Shown here: one piece after another, positions 25,801 through 34,736 of the stretch | Position numbering within the stretch: the stretch's first letter is position 1 | Layout of the letters: each line of letters starts with the position of its first letter | Assembly: GCA_013214065.1 (NCBI GenBank) | Contig: JABSPK010000012.1 | Coordinates: 1-64,000 of the forward strand | From: Flavobacteriaceae bacterium | GTDB taxonomy: Bacteria; Bacteroidota; Bacteroidia; Flavobacteriales; Flavobacteriaceae | Length of the DNA: 64,000 bases | Reading direction: 5' to 3' | The notes under the pieces: generated by a model | Told to the model about the DNA's origin: nothing | Databases searched by the model: none | The model's input: the letters and a program-made list of their open reading frames with translations, nothing else | Made by a program: the position numbers and the translations under genes

Positions 25801-28800
25801 GAAGACTCCTCCTGATCCCCCAGAAAGTCTTCCTCCGGCAGCATAAAGCTTATTTCCAATGACTACAGCGGCAAAATGATCCCTTGCCCTCGGTGCATCG
25901 ATCAAGGGTGTCCACGATCCTGTTGCAGGATCGAATTCGTCGAATTGGGCAACATATCCCCCATCATGACCGTCGTTATTTCCGCCAACGATATAAAATT
26001 TATCATTGTATACTGCCAATCCTGCCGATCCCCGTCTCCGATTTACTGGAATTTCGGGCCCTTGTATCCATTCTTGGTTGGGTGGGTCGAACATCCAAAT
26101 ATGATCAGCCGGCGTCTCATTTGGAAAGTTATTCGCATCGAAAGCACCGATCACCCAAATCAAACCTTGGTATTCTATCGCCTGAAAATGGTTGAAAGCA
26201 AAGGGTGCTGAATTGACCAAAGCTGTCCAATTATCATTCGTATAATCATAAATGTCAATGGTAGTGGCATTTTCCCTACCTCCCATTAGATAGAATTTGT
26301 CTCCCGCTTGAACAAATGAGTTTTCGTGTCTACCCGTGTAATTTTCATTCTCATCTTTGTCTACCCACGTGGTATTGTTAGCAACTATCGTCCAAGCAAA
26401 TTGCATGGTTTGCGCATCGGATACATCTCCATCGCTGTCGTCGACCGTTACCGTGACTTGATAAGGAGAACCGGCAAGTGCATTGGTTCCGGGAGTACCC
26501 CCAATTTGACCGTTTGTTGGTTCGATAAAAATTCCTGGAGGAAGTCCGATCGCCGAATATTGGAGGTTTCCTTGACCTCCTGAGGCTAGGACACCTAAGC
26601 TGCCATCTAGCTGTTGCCCAACGGTATTCGTTTGATCAGCAAGCTGCTGTATAACAATGGGAGAATCTAGACTGACGTTCAAGAAATCCCAAGAGCCTTC
26701 CAATTCCTGTCCCGGGGTGTTCGATGTCCCGATGAACCCAACGGCCAAATCCGTGCCACTGGTCTGGATCGCCTGTAGTATCGATCCTTGTGCCGTAATC
26801 GATCCCAAGACCGTTCGTGTGCCCCCATCGATCTCATATTCCAAATCGACACTACCCGTCGCAGGGTCGACCACGAAGTAGAACCGGATCCCGGAGCTCG
26901 GGCGGTCGGCAACATCGATCGTCGCCGTTATCGGCGTGCCCGGTACGTCGTTGATCTCTTGCAAAGCCGTGAAACCGTCTAAGGTCACTACGAATTTGAT
27001 GTAGTTGCTCTGGGTACCGTCACCGATGAAGAAACCCAGTTCCCCATTGGTGATGCCATTGGTGTTGCCGTACAGGCGCAAGGGGCCCGTAAAGCCGTTC
27101 ATACCCCCTACTACGGTAAACCTACCGGTCGTGTTGTCGACCTGTACCCCGTATTGGTATCCTTTCTCTTGGTCGTTCGCGTTACCTAGGGCCGTTCCGT
27201 CGGTCATGTGGGAGGTCATGATCCCCGGGGCACCGCCCAGTACGTCGTTAGGGTTCGGGCCCGCATCGATCTGATCGATCCAGTCGAGCCAGTTGTTGCC
27301 CGTATCCCCGTTGTTCATCAATCCCGTCATCCCTAGACCGAAGATCCCGCCCAGACCTTGTTGGTCGTTGAAAAGATCGTTCGATATCGGTAAGGTGAAG
27401 GCATCGCTTCCCGAGCTGGTAGGGTCACCCAATTGAAAGGGATCCGTCGCGTCGGAAATACCATCGGCATCGTCGTCCGTATCGTTCAAATCTGAAACCA
27501 ACGGGCTGCCGCCCACCGCCTTGTCGAAATCCGTCGGCTGTGAACCGCCGTTACAAACCTGGGTGCCGTTGTCGACCTCGTCTTGGTTCAAATAACCGTC
27601 CATATCCCCGTCTTCCGTAGCGACGTAGCCCGGTTCCCCTGGTTCGATACAATCAAGAAAATCTTGGGGTTCGAGAACCACGATGAGCCCGTTCAAGGTT
27701 CCGGCCCAGACCGTACCCGGGAATACGTCGTTGTCACTATTACAAGTGATCCCCAAAGGATTGCCCCCCAATCCGGAGAAAAAGTTCGCCGTATAGGTCT
27801 CCAAGGTCCCATCGGGCAACAGTTGTACCCGTCTGACCACTCCGCCGTTCTTTCCGGCCAACAGGTCGCCTTGCATCGCTCCGCTAAAGTTCGAAGCGGT
27901 ATATTCGTCGATGCCGTTGGTATTCGTACTCCAGACCACTACCGGATTGTCATCGGGACCCTCAGGGTTGTCTTTGGTCGGCCCACGGAAATCACCCTCG
28001 ACCACGTTCGCTACCGGTACCGGCGGCCAGTTCGCCGGTAGGGCGATACTGGGATCCGTCGTGGAGCCCGGGGTCGATCCGTCGGGGTCATAGGTCAGGG
28101 TCCGGAACACCTGGTTCGTTCCGTCATCGGTATACAGGCCCGCCCCTGCGGGGTTCGCACGGATCGGGTTCGGGTGCCCCCCGTAAAGGCTACCGGGAAC
28201 ATAGGTCTGGATATCAGTTGTTATGAGTTGTAAATGGTCTTCGTTGTCGATCGTCTCGGGCGTGGCCCCAGAAGTGACTGTGCCACCCGGTTCGGCCGGG
28301 TTGTATTCATTGGTGACATTGGCCGTGCCCTCCCCTTCAGGAAAGCCGCCCCAACCACTGTTCGCACCGTTGTCGGTGGCATAGAGTGCCCCGCTCTCGG
28401 TCAAGACGATGTCATATGCATTTCTATAGCCGGGCGAATACACCTGTACCGGACCGCTAGGGTCGACGATCGCCTGGTTGAGCCCATCGTTGCCCCCCCA
28501 TGGGTCGTTGATATCGACACCATCGTAACCCGGGGCATCGGGATCCGTGATCCCGTTCACGTTCGCACGTGTCGGATCATCTACCGTGGGTAGGTCATAG
28601 ATATAACTGCGGCCGTTGTCGTTCAATATCGGCATGCCTTCGAGCATATCGAGGTTGATCGATAAAATCGCCCCTGATAAGGCGTATTCACAAGTATATA
28701 CGAAATTCGTCGACGGGGCACCGGCATTGGTATGCCCCCCAGAAGCGACGATCAAGTAATCGGTGCCGTTGATGTTCGCTACCTCAAGGCCGTTGGTCGC

Positions 28801-29337
28801 ATGGTTCTCCTCCGATCTCGGTAGCCCCCGTACGATATCCACAACGTCCCATGAACTGCCGTTCCAATAGAACCTTGTGATCACCCCTGAATTGGTGTCC
28901 AATCCGACATCGCCATTACCCCCACCAGAACCCGCACCGATCCTGAAATCGCTCGAAGCGACATAGATGACCGGGTTGGTCGCGGTACCCGTAACCGTGA
29001 GGCCCGTGGTCTCCCTTGCCGTACTTGAGAACAAGGTGCCGTCGTCGTTATGGTCGGCCATGGTCTGGATCCCGTCAAGCACCTCGATCGCATCGACCTG
29101 GTAGTTCGTCGAGCTGACCCGTGAGATCGTCAAGATCTTGATCAGACCCGGATATTCGGCCACATACAGTCGACCGTCAGGACCGTACATCAAAGAGGTC
29201 ACCCCATTGGCGACATTGCCGACATTGAAATTCAATTGACTTTGATCGAAACTTTGTGCTGTTAGCGTGTTTTGGGTAAAAAAGGAAAAAAATAGGACAA
29301 GTAATCCTACAAGACTATTGGGGTAGTTTTTTTTCAT
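22813..29337 (-). CDS. Giant T9SS-secreted mosaic protein: sorbosone-dehydrogenase-like, Kelch, PKD
   Basis: About 2174 residues from ATG 29337 (MKKNYPNSLVGLLVLFF signal). The -7 promoter box at 29398-29405 excludes the more upstream start at 29421. Order of modules: a PQQ-type glucose/sorbosone dehydrogenase-like propeller (~25-580, beginning around LMYGPDGRLYVAEYPG); a type-3-like calcium stretch (DLNDTDDDADGISDATD, ~630); a lectin-like beta domain (~660-910); an Ig-like putative domain (~915-1010); and five or so Kelch repeats (~1015-1320). A beta domain ~1330-1420 and a ~100-residue unit with RTENGAPYALFGDAGGNY follow. Next come a PKD domain (WDFKDGNTSTV), another Ig-like unit with a carbohydrate-binding-like insert, and a second RTENGAPYAFFGDSGGNY unit. 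The type IX sorting domain (ITPNPTAEKVQVTASG to HRLLIKQ) closes the protein. It is probably a cell-surface enzyme or adhesin; catalytic activity is unproven. Confidence 0.93.
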   Translation of the reverse strand: MKKNYPNSLVGLLVLFFSFFTQNTLTAQSFDQSQLNFNVGNVANGVTSLMYGPDGRLYVAEYPGLIKILTISRVSSTNYQVDAIEVLDGIQTMADHNDDGTLFSSTARETTGLTVTGTATNPVIYVASSDFRIGAGSGGGNGDVGLDTNSGVITRFYWNGSSWDVVDIVRGLPRSEENHATNGLEVANINGTDYLIVASGGHTNAGAPSTNFVYTCEYALSGAILSINLDMLEGMPILNDNGRSYIYDLPTVDDPTRANVNGITDPDAPGYDGVDINDPWGGNDGLNQAIVDPSGPVQVYSPGYRNAYDIVLTESGALYATDNGANSGWGGFPEGEGTANVTNEYNPAEPGGTVTSGATPETIDNEDHLQLITTDIQTYVPGSLYGGHPNPIRANPAGAGLYTDDGTNQVFRTLTYDPDGSTPGSTTDPSIALPANWPPVPVANVVEGDFRGPTKDNPEGPDDNPVVVWSTNTNGIDEYTASNFSGAMQGDLLAGKNGGVVRRVQLLPDGTLETYTANFFSGLGGNPLGITCNSDNDVFPGTVWAGTLNGLIVVLEPQDFLDCIEPGEPGYVATEDGDMDGYLNQDEVDNGTQVCNGGSQPTDFDKAVGGSPLVSDLNDTDDDADGISDATDPFQLGDPTSSGSDAFTLPISNDLFNDQQGLGGIFGLGMTGLMNNGDTGNNWLDWIDQIDAGPNPNDVLGGAPGIMTSHMTDGTALGNANDQEKGYQYGVQVDNTTGRFTVVGGMNGFTGPLRLYGNTNGITNGELGFFIGDGTQSNYIKFVVTLDGFTALQEINDVPGTPITATIDVADRPSSGIRFYFVVDPATGSVDLEYEIDGGTRTVLGSITAQGSILQAIQTSGTDLAVGFIGTSNTPGQELEGSWDFLNVSLDSPIVIQQLADQTNTVGQQLDGSLGVLASGGQGNLQYSAIGLPPGIFIEPTNGQIGGTPGTNALAGSPYQVTVTVDDSDGDVSDAQTMQFAWTIVANNTTWVDKDENENYTGRHENSFVQAGDKFYLMGGRENATTIDIYDYTNDNWTALVNSAPFAFNHFQAIEYQGLIWVIGAFDANNFPNETPADHIWMFDPPNQEWIQGPEIPVNRRRGSAGLAVYNDKFYIVGGNNDGHDGGYVAQFDEFDPATGSWTPLIDAPRARDHFAAVVIGNKLYAAGGRLSGGSGGVFKPLIAEVDVFDFTTDSWSTLPLGQNIPTPRAGASAVNFGQKLMVMGGEVRDESVYGENVDDALKITEEYDPITQSWNRLDDMNHERHGFQAIVSGPGVYILAGSPNRGGGNQKNMEFYGTDAPVGSPLIASSLSVPSVVQLAEGQSETINIQVTGGNTGLFISQMQIVGTDASEFTIVSGGLNQGFLKPNTSQNLVLQYTGSEENASASLQIDYGSNMQSTVVLQGNQNGAPTDGVISFTMMDGVTDTALFELTNGQQLNFGAGGGQGLNIRANTQPGVVGSVYFELTGPVSNTRTENGAPYALFGDAGGNYTENALPLGNYTLTATAYNGRNQGGGALGQPYVITFSVVDQPAGNQPPVAVATASTQTGTAPLTVDFTGSGSTDDLGVVSYFWDFKDGNTSTVADPSNTFTMAGSYEVELTVTDAENESDTAMLTITVNEPGSNLPPVVVNPGTQNNNEGDDVSLQIVAVDESPNLNYQATGLPPDLSINPNTGLISGIVSSGSGGPAGSFLESNGLVIIETESVNTSGWDITNTDGETGIIANQNSFSNQNGTTIPYEITITNPGVYRFNWNSFYSGTIPTEENDNWLRFPNDSDVWFFGFRAGSAGDPGPEAEIIANLQGAQDDIVFPKGSSRITSGTTPNGNGSNGFFKVFRSGGNPEQYDWQARTSDNNSHFIYVWFVNPGTYTMEISERSLGHAIDRVALYKIDTYGYNYNTANLESAPESQRGSGGGFTPGAAENSPYNVSITVTDEGSPQESTTESFTWIIGSDSGSGNNGSQSVSSFTLINADNDSDLFEITQGMQIDEALIQNIGLNIRANTNPSLVGSVALSISGPINNNRTENGAPYAFFGDSGGNYAPVNFPSGNYTITATPYENPSLGGEAGTTLSVSFTITSGSGLNRPLPEGNFVTEITPNPTAEKVQVTASGSVPEIEKVLLFDMSGRLVKSIELKSNGTGFTPFSFDVIGVEDGLYIIQMWSKDSQQVSEHRLLIKQ

Positions 29338-29397
29338 AACAGTTCTTGGTATTTGAAGCAATTTTTTCATTGCGGACAGTGGCCACAAATCGAAAAT

Positions 29398-29405
29398 CAA
29401 AGATA
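29398..29405 (-). promoter_or_regulatory. -7 promoter element of the giant secreted-protein gene
   Basis: TATCTTTG on the minus strand is an exact TAnnTTTG match. Transcription would start near 29392, about 55 bases before ATG 29337, which supports that start. Confidence 0.5.
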
Positions 29406-29600
29406 AATCAAAGGGGGGCAATTCGATAAATACGTAGATGAATATTCGTTCAAGTTGGGTTCTTCATCGGTAAACTACCCTGTAAGGAAATTCGTCAATT
29501 CGGGCTTGAAATATAGAATACACAAGAAAAGTGATGCATGGAAAAGGAAGTGCTCTGAGCGAATGGGAACTTACGAATTACTCCTAACTCGAGATACCCT

Positions 29601-31958
29601 CTAAAACTTCCACCATTTTTTCGCCTGCTGACCATAGCCATAACCATATTTTCCGCCATAGCCTAAGTTGCTCGATTTCACGTCATTAACGATAAATGAA
29701 AGCGAGTCGATCTTTCCTTCTTCCTGCAGTTTTATGGGGAATTCGAGCGCATTGGTCTCTGTTTTATCGGCTCTTGTAACATACACCAATTGGGTGGCGT
29801 ATTTGCTTATCAAAAGCGTATCGGAAACAACCATCATAGGTGCGGTATCGACAACAATGTAGTCGTATTTACGACTAGCTTCCTCGATCAAATCGCCCAT
29901 GCGCCCATTAAGTAGTAATTCCGAAGGATTCGGAGGTATCTTCCCGGAAAAGATCACATCGATATAATTCTCATGAACCAAAAGCGTATTGACGATTTCC
30001 TTAAATTCCACCTCCGTTTTATGCAAGTATTCGGTCAATCCAATCTGTCGTTCCCGATTTTTGTCCTTTTTACCAAGAACATCAATGTTTTCATTAATGA
30101 AAAAGCGCTTGAACTTCGGATTACGCACGTCGGCACCGATCAACAAAATCCTCTTTCTTGTACTCGCCAATATCATCGATAAATTAACCGAAAAGAAGGT
30201 TTTTCCTTCGCCTGGCACACTTGAAGTGACAAAAATGACATTGCTTTTGTCTTTGTTCTTTTTGGATTGCAGGAGGTAATCTAGATTGGCCCGGATAATC
30301 CGCAAAGCCTCGGCAAGAACCGAACGATCGTCTTTTACCACGATTTTCTTTTCACTTTTAGTCAAACGCGGAAGTTCTCCTAATATCGGAATGTCGTTAA
30401 CACTTTTCTCTAAAGTGTGCATGCTATGGACCTTATTATCAAGCAAATCCTTCGCATAAATCGTAGAGAACGGGATGACCATCCCTACCAAGGCAAAAAT
30501 CAGATAAATGATTTTTTTATTCGGTGCCACCGGGAGGTCTCCATAATATGCAGCATCTATCAATTTTGATTTCGGGGCTGTTGAGGCTACCGTAATCTGT
30601 GACTCCTCACGTTTTTGCAACAAATAAAGGTATAAGGACTCCGTGGTCTGCTGTCGCCTGGTAATATCCCGTAAAGCCCTTTCGTTCTTGGGCGCGGAAT
30701 AAATTTTGGAGTTAATAATGGCCTGCTGCCCACTTAAGGTGTTGACTTGCAACCCAAGATTGTTTACCGTGCTGTTCAAACTTGCCTGCATGGTACGCTT
30801 AAGTCCATTCAATTGTTGGTCAAGATTTACGATTACTGGGTTCTTTTCATTTGAACTTTTCAATAATCGATTTCGCTCCTGCACCAATTGGTTGTATTGC
30901 TGGGTGGTATTCGCTATGGTTGGATCTGAAAGGCCAAGATTCGCCGGCAGGACTTCAAATCCTTGCTGCTGATCCACCAAATCACGCATTGACGAAGCGA
31001 TGTTCAATTGGGTTTCCGCATTCGCCAACTCCTGTCGGTTGGCCACGCCTACGTTTAGATTGATATTGGCTTCAGACTCAATATTCGTGACCCCCCTACC
31101 CGTTTTAAAATCTTGGGCCGACTGATCGACCGAAGACAGATTGGAAGATATTGCGGCAATCCGACTTTCAATGAAGGTAGATGTTTTATCTGCGACTTCC
31201 TGCTTGTCGGCAATATCGTTCTTGTTGTAAATAGTAACCAGGGCATTGATGATGTCTTGTGCTTTCTCTTTGACCGGATCTTCCAAACTGATATTCAAAA
31301 TATTCGAAAAACTTTTTGCCTGGGTAACCAAAATCGCTTTTTGATAGCCCATTGCGGTCTGCGAAAGTGGACTTATCTGCACTTTTAACCGATTCCCCAA
31401 GTGTCGCGGAATAAATTCAGAAATCGGCGTGATTACGATATTCCCCACCGGTGAGGCAATGTTCTGACCAAACGCATAGTTTTTAACGGTATCGTCATCA
31501 CCCATTGAAAAACCGAATTCCGTGGCCGAAACGATATCCAAGTTGAAGCTGATCTTCGCTTTGTTGATAATGGAGTCCGGAGCTATGATATTCAGGGAAA
31601 TCGGAGAGTTGTTATATAATTCGGTACTCCTGAGGTTACCGACCGAAAAGACCCGGACATTCAATCCGAGTTGTTTCGTTACTTCGATCAAATTCGATCT
31701 GGATGAGATTATTTCTATTTCATCTTCAATATTGTTTTCCATTTCGGAGAACACCCCCAGGTCTTGCAGCAAATTCATACCCGATCCCGAACCTTGTTCC
31801 TGGACAATTTGGATTTTGGCTTGTGCCAGAAATTTCGGGGTCGAATACCGAATGACCAAATGGGCCACCACAATTCCCAATATCACACTGATAACGAACC
31901 ATTTCCAGTGCTTGGTGTACCTTCTTATCTCGTCACCGAAATTAAGTTCATCAATCAT
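29601..31958 (-). CDS. Wzc-type polysaccharide tyrosine autokinase
   Basis: A 785-residue inner-membrane co-polymerase and kinase. A Wzz-type N-terminus with a membrane helix (~18-38) leads to a long periplasmic coiled-coil region (~260-460) and a second helix (~482-502). A cytoplasmic BY-kinase domain follows, with Walker A SSVPGEGKTFF (~580), Walker A' LLIGADVRNPK and Walker B YIVVDTAPMM (~705). The C-terminal YGGKYGYGYGQQ is the tyrosine cluster that is autophosphorylated. It regulates chain length and export together with the Wza lipoprotein encoded 40 bp away. The order on the minus strand is aminotransferase, dehydratase, Wza, Wzc. Confidence 0.95.
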   Translation of the reverse strand: MIDELNFGDEIRRYTKHWKWFVISVILGIVVAHLVIRYSTPKFLAQAKIQIVQEQGSGSGMNLLQDLGVFSEMENNIEDEIEIISSRSNLIEVTKQLGLNVRVFSVGNLRSTELYNNSPISLNIIAPDSIINKAKISFNLDIVSATEFGFSMGDDDTVKNYAFGQNIASPVGNIVITPISEFIPRHLGNRLKVQISPLSQTAMGYQKAILVTQAKSFSNILNISLEDPVKEKAQDIINALVTIYNKNDIADKQEVADKTSTFIESRIAAISSNLSSVDQSAQDFKTGRGVTNIESEANINLNVGVANRQELANAETQLNIASSMRDLVDQQQGFEVLPANLGLSDPTIANTTQQYNQLVQERNRLLKSSNEKNPVIVNLDQQLNGLKRTMQASLNSTVNNLGLQVNTLSGQQAIINSKIYSAPKNERALRDITRRQQTTESLYLYLLQKREESQITVASTAPKSKLIDAAYYGDLPVAPNKKIIYLIFALVGMVIPFSTIYAKDLLDNKVHSMHTLEKSVNDIPILGELPRLTKSEKKIVVKDDRSVLAEALRIIRANLDYLLQSKKNKDKSNVIFVTSSVPGEGKTFFSVNLSMILASTRKRILLIGADVRNPKFKRFFINENIDVLGKKDKNRERQIGLTEYLHKTEVEFKEIVNTLLVHENYIDVIFSGKIPPNPSELLLNGRMGDLIEEASRKYDYIVVDTAPMMVVSDTLLISKYATQLVYVTRADKTETNALEFPIKLQEEGKIDSLSFIVNDVKSSNLGYGGKYGYGYGQQAKKWWKF

Positions 31959-31998
31959 GGGGTTTCTGGATTTTGCGGATTAGTCTAAGGAAATCTAT

Positions 31999-32772
31999 TT
32001 AGGATCTCGTAATCAGGATTACCGTCGAGGTTATCAAAATCGAGGCAATTGAAATGTAAATGTTGGTGGTATTATCCAAACTTGAAGTCCGGATCGCCGA
32101 TTGGTTGGGTTCTACATAGACCACATCGTTTTGTGTCAAATAGTATACCGGAGAACTCAAAATGTCCTTATTGGTCAAATCGACCTTCGTGTAGACCTTG
32201 GTACCGTCAAAATCCCTAATAACCATAACATTGCCCCGTTTGGCCTTGAGTTTCAAGTCCCCTGCGAGTCCAAGTGCTTCCAAAATCGTAATTCGCTCCC
32301 CTTGCACGGAATATTGCCCAGGTCGGTTAACCTCACCGAGTACCGTGACGGTAAAATTCTTCAATCTGATATTGATGATCGGATTTTTTAGATAATCACT
32401 AAGTTTTTCGCGTAAAAGCACCCTAACCTCCTCAGGAGAAAGACCACTGATCTTCACCTTCCCGATGACGGGAAAGTCGATTTCGCCATCCTTATCCACA
32501 AGATAATCGACCTGTTCAGGGCGGATCCCCCCTTCTTGTGAGCCCCTGAACAAATTGAACGGCTCACTGGCCTCCGGGTTCAGTGTCGAAATATGGATGC
32601 TGACCAAATCATCGACCTTGAACTTTGGGGAAAACGTGCTCTCATCAACAATGGTTTCAAAATTCCTTGAATTCTGGAAGTACACCACATCTTGACGTGT
32701 AGCACATGAAGATACGAGTAAGACACCAAGAAGCATTGGTATCAGTGATTGTTTAAAGCTTTTTTTCGGCAT
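31999..32772 (-). CDS. Wza-type polysaccharide export outer-membrane lipoprotein
   Basis: A 257-residue lipoprotein with signal and lipobox VSSC near Cys23. The poly-export domain (~50-135) includes VDYLVDKDGEIDFPVIGKV. One SLBB domain follows (~145-225), with VLGEVNRPGQYSVQG and TILEALGLAGDL. A C-terminal hydrophobic helix (~235-253) would cross a membrane. It is shorter than E. coli Wza, which has more soluble domains, but typical for Bacteroidota. It forms the outer-membrane conduit for the polymer and is encoded between the dehydratase and the Wzc kinase. Confidence 0.94.
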   Translation of the reverse strand: MPKKSFKQSLIPMLLGVLLVSSCATRQDVVYFQNSRNFETIVDESTFSPKFKVDDLVSIHISTLNPEASEPFNLFRGSQEGGIRPEQVDYLVDKDGEIDFPVIGKVKISGLSPEEVRVLLREKLSDYLKNPIINIRLKNFTVTVLGEVNRPGQYSVQGERITILEALGLAGDLKLKAKRGNVMVIRDFDGTKVYTKVDLTNKDILSSPVYYLTQNDVVYVEPNQSAIRTSSLDNTTNIYISIASILITSTVILITRS

Positions 32773-32798
32773 TGGACAGGATGTTATGGTGGATTGGA

Positions 32799-34736
32799 TT
32801 AATACAAGACTTTCTTTTCTTCGGTATTGTCTTCAATTTCCTTTTGGTTCTTTGCGTTGTCAAATCTACAAAGATCGGAATTGTTCGAAATGTATTCCGG
32901 AACGATTTCTTTCATCAATTTTATGATCGACCCATTGAAAAACATATTGGAGACGAACAATTCATCTACTTTCGAACGAACGAATTTATAGTCAAGATCC
33001 CTGACCTTACTGATCATGATCTTTTTGTTGTAGGTAGGCAAGGTGTTCTCTCCATTGGCCAGTAGTTCCTCATATAATTTTTCCCCTGGTCGTAGCCCGG
33101 TGATTTCGATGTCGATGTCATCAGGATAACGCAATCCCGACAATTTGATCATATTTTTGGCCAAATCGAAGATCTTCACCGATTCACCCATATCGAAAAT
33201 GAATATTTCACCGCCTTTGCCCATTGCTCCGGCTTCCAACACAAGTTGAGAGGCTTCGGGAATGGTCATGAAATAGCGTGTAATGTCTTTGTGGGTCACT
33301 GTCAAAGGACCTCCTTTTTCAATCTGTCTCTTGAACAACGGAATTACCGAACCGTTAGATCCTAGAACGTTACCAAATCGCGTGGTGATAAACTTGGTTT
33401 TCTGTTCTTGTTGCATACAACTGATGTACATTTCGGCGATTCGTTTTGTAGCCCCCATGACATTGGTCGGGTTTACGGCCTTATCGGTCGAAACGAACAC
33501 GAATTTCTCCACCCCATGAACGATGGCCAAATCGGCTAGCATTTTGGTGCCGCCCACGTTGATTTTTATGGCCTCATAAGCATTGTATTCCATAAGTGGA
33601 ACATGCTTATATGCTGCAGCATGGAAAAGAATATCGGGTTTATGTTCTTCAAAAAAGTGGTTCATTCGGTTTTTGTCACGGATATCCGCAACGATTGGAA
33701 TGAAATTATGGTGCCCCGATTGCCGTAACTCTTGTTGCACGTCATATAGGGCAGACTCCGCTTGATCAATGATGATCAGTGAAGTGTAATCATAATTTGC
33801 GATTTGTCGAACGATCTCACTTCCAATGGATCCCGCGCCACCAGTGACCATAATGGTCTTCCCCTTCAGCTCTTCGTGCACTTTGGATTTTCGAATGCTG
33901 ATCGGAACACGGTTTAACAAGTCCTCGATTTGGACATTCTTGATTTGGGAGGCCTTGAATTCTCCGTTCACCCAATCTTGTACCGGTGGTACTATTTTCA
34001 CTTGAACCGGTAGATCGACCAAACCTTCGACAAGCTTTCTTAACTCACTGTTATCGATTTTATGGATCGCAACGATGATTTCGGAAATAGAGTGCTTATC
34101 GATCAAGTAATCCGATAATTCGTCCCTGGAGTGCACCGGCAATCCATTGATTCTCTTCCCTCTTTTCTTATGATCATCGTCAATAAAACCGACGACCTTA
34201 TAGTTCGTTGCCGTATGGTTCGAGATGGCATTCGAAGTAATGATTCCTGATTCACCGGCTCCGTAAATCAGTACGTTCTTGAACACTTTGTATCGTGAGA
34301 CCATGCTGTGGTACATGGTCTTAAACACATAGCGTGAACTGGTCAAAACGACAAAACTGATCAGACTATGGATGATGATTATCGATAACGGAATCGTGAA
34401 TCCATCGATATACTTAAATTGACGATTCAATATTACCACGAATATGATCAAAATGCTTGATAAGCATATCGCATTGAACACATTATAAACATCCTTAATG
34501 CCGGTATGTCGGATAAAGCCTTTGTTCGATTCGGTGATCATAAAGGCAATAGCCGCCAATACCATAATGGCAGGCAACTGCATTAATAGTTTCGATACAT
34601 CGAAATTAAAAGACAGATTGAACCTAATGATATACGACAATACGAATGAGCAACCAATGATCAAAGTGTCAATGGCCAATACAAGCCATTTTGAAGCATA
34701 TCGATGTGAATTCCTTAAGAGATATTTTTTGATCAT
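32799..34736 (-). CDS. CapD/PglF-type nucleotide-sugar 4,6-dehydratase, membrane-bound
   Basis: A 645-residue protein: four N-terminal membrane helices (~15-135), a Rossmann-like CoA-binding domain (LIYGAGESGIITSNAI, ~148) and an extended SDR domain. The SDR part has TGGAGSIGSEIVRQ (~300), AAYKHVPLMEYN (~385) and LGSNGSVIPLFKRQIEKGG (~465). Relatives (PglF, WbpM, CapD) convert UDP-GlcNAc to the 4-keto-6-deoxy sugar. The adjacent PLP aminotransferase would then make the 4-amino sugar. ATG 34736 overlaps the aminotransferase stop as TGATG, so translation is coupled. It acts at the cytoplasmic face of the inner membrane. Confidence 0.94.
   Translation of the reverse strand: MIKKYLLRNSHRYASKWLVLAIDTLIIGCSFVLSYIIRFNLSFNFDVSKLLMQLPAIMVLAAIAFMITESNKGFIRHTGIKDVYNVFNAICLSSILIIFVVILNRQFKYIDGFTIPLSIIIIHSLISFVVLTSSRYVFKTMYHSMVSRYKVFKNVLIYGAGESGIITSNAISNHTATNYKVVGFIDDDHKKRGKRINGLPVHSRDELSDYLIDKHSISEIIVAIHKIDNSELRKLVEGLVDLPVQVKIVPPVQDWVNGEFKASQIKNVQIEDLLNRVPISIRKSKVHEELKGKTIMVTGGAGSIGSEIVRQIANYDYTSLIIIDQAESALYDVQQELRQSGHHNFIPIVADIRDKNRMNHFFEEHKPDILFHAAAYKHVPLMEYNAYEAIKINVGGTKMLADLAIVHGVEKFVFVSTDKAVNPTNVMGATKRIAEMYISCMQQEQKTKFITTRFGNVLGSNGSVIPLFKRQIEKGGPLTVTHKDITRYFMTIPEASQLVLEAGAMGKGGEIFIFDMGESVKIFDLAKNMIKLSGLRYPDDIDIEITGLRPGEKLYEELLANGENTLPTYNKKIMISKVRDLDYKFVRSKVDELFVSNMFFNGSIIKLMKEIVPEYISNNSDLCRFDNAKNQKEIEDNTEEKKVLY

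Noticed and set aside
24400-28593. Several plus-strand frames opposite the giant secreted-protein gene
   Set aside because: All lie antisense within one continuous minus-strand coding region with clear domains; no independent support.
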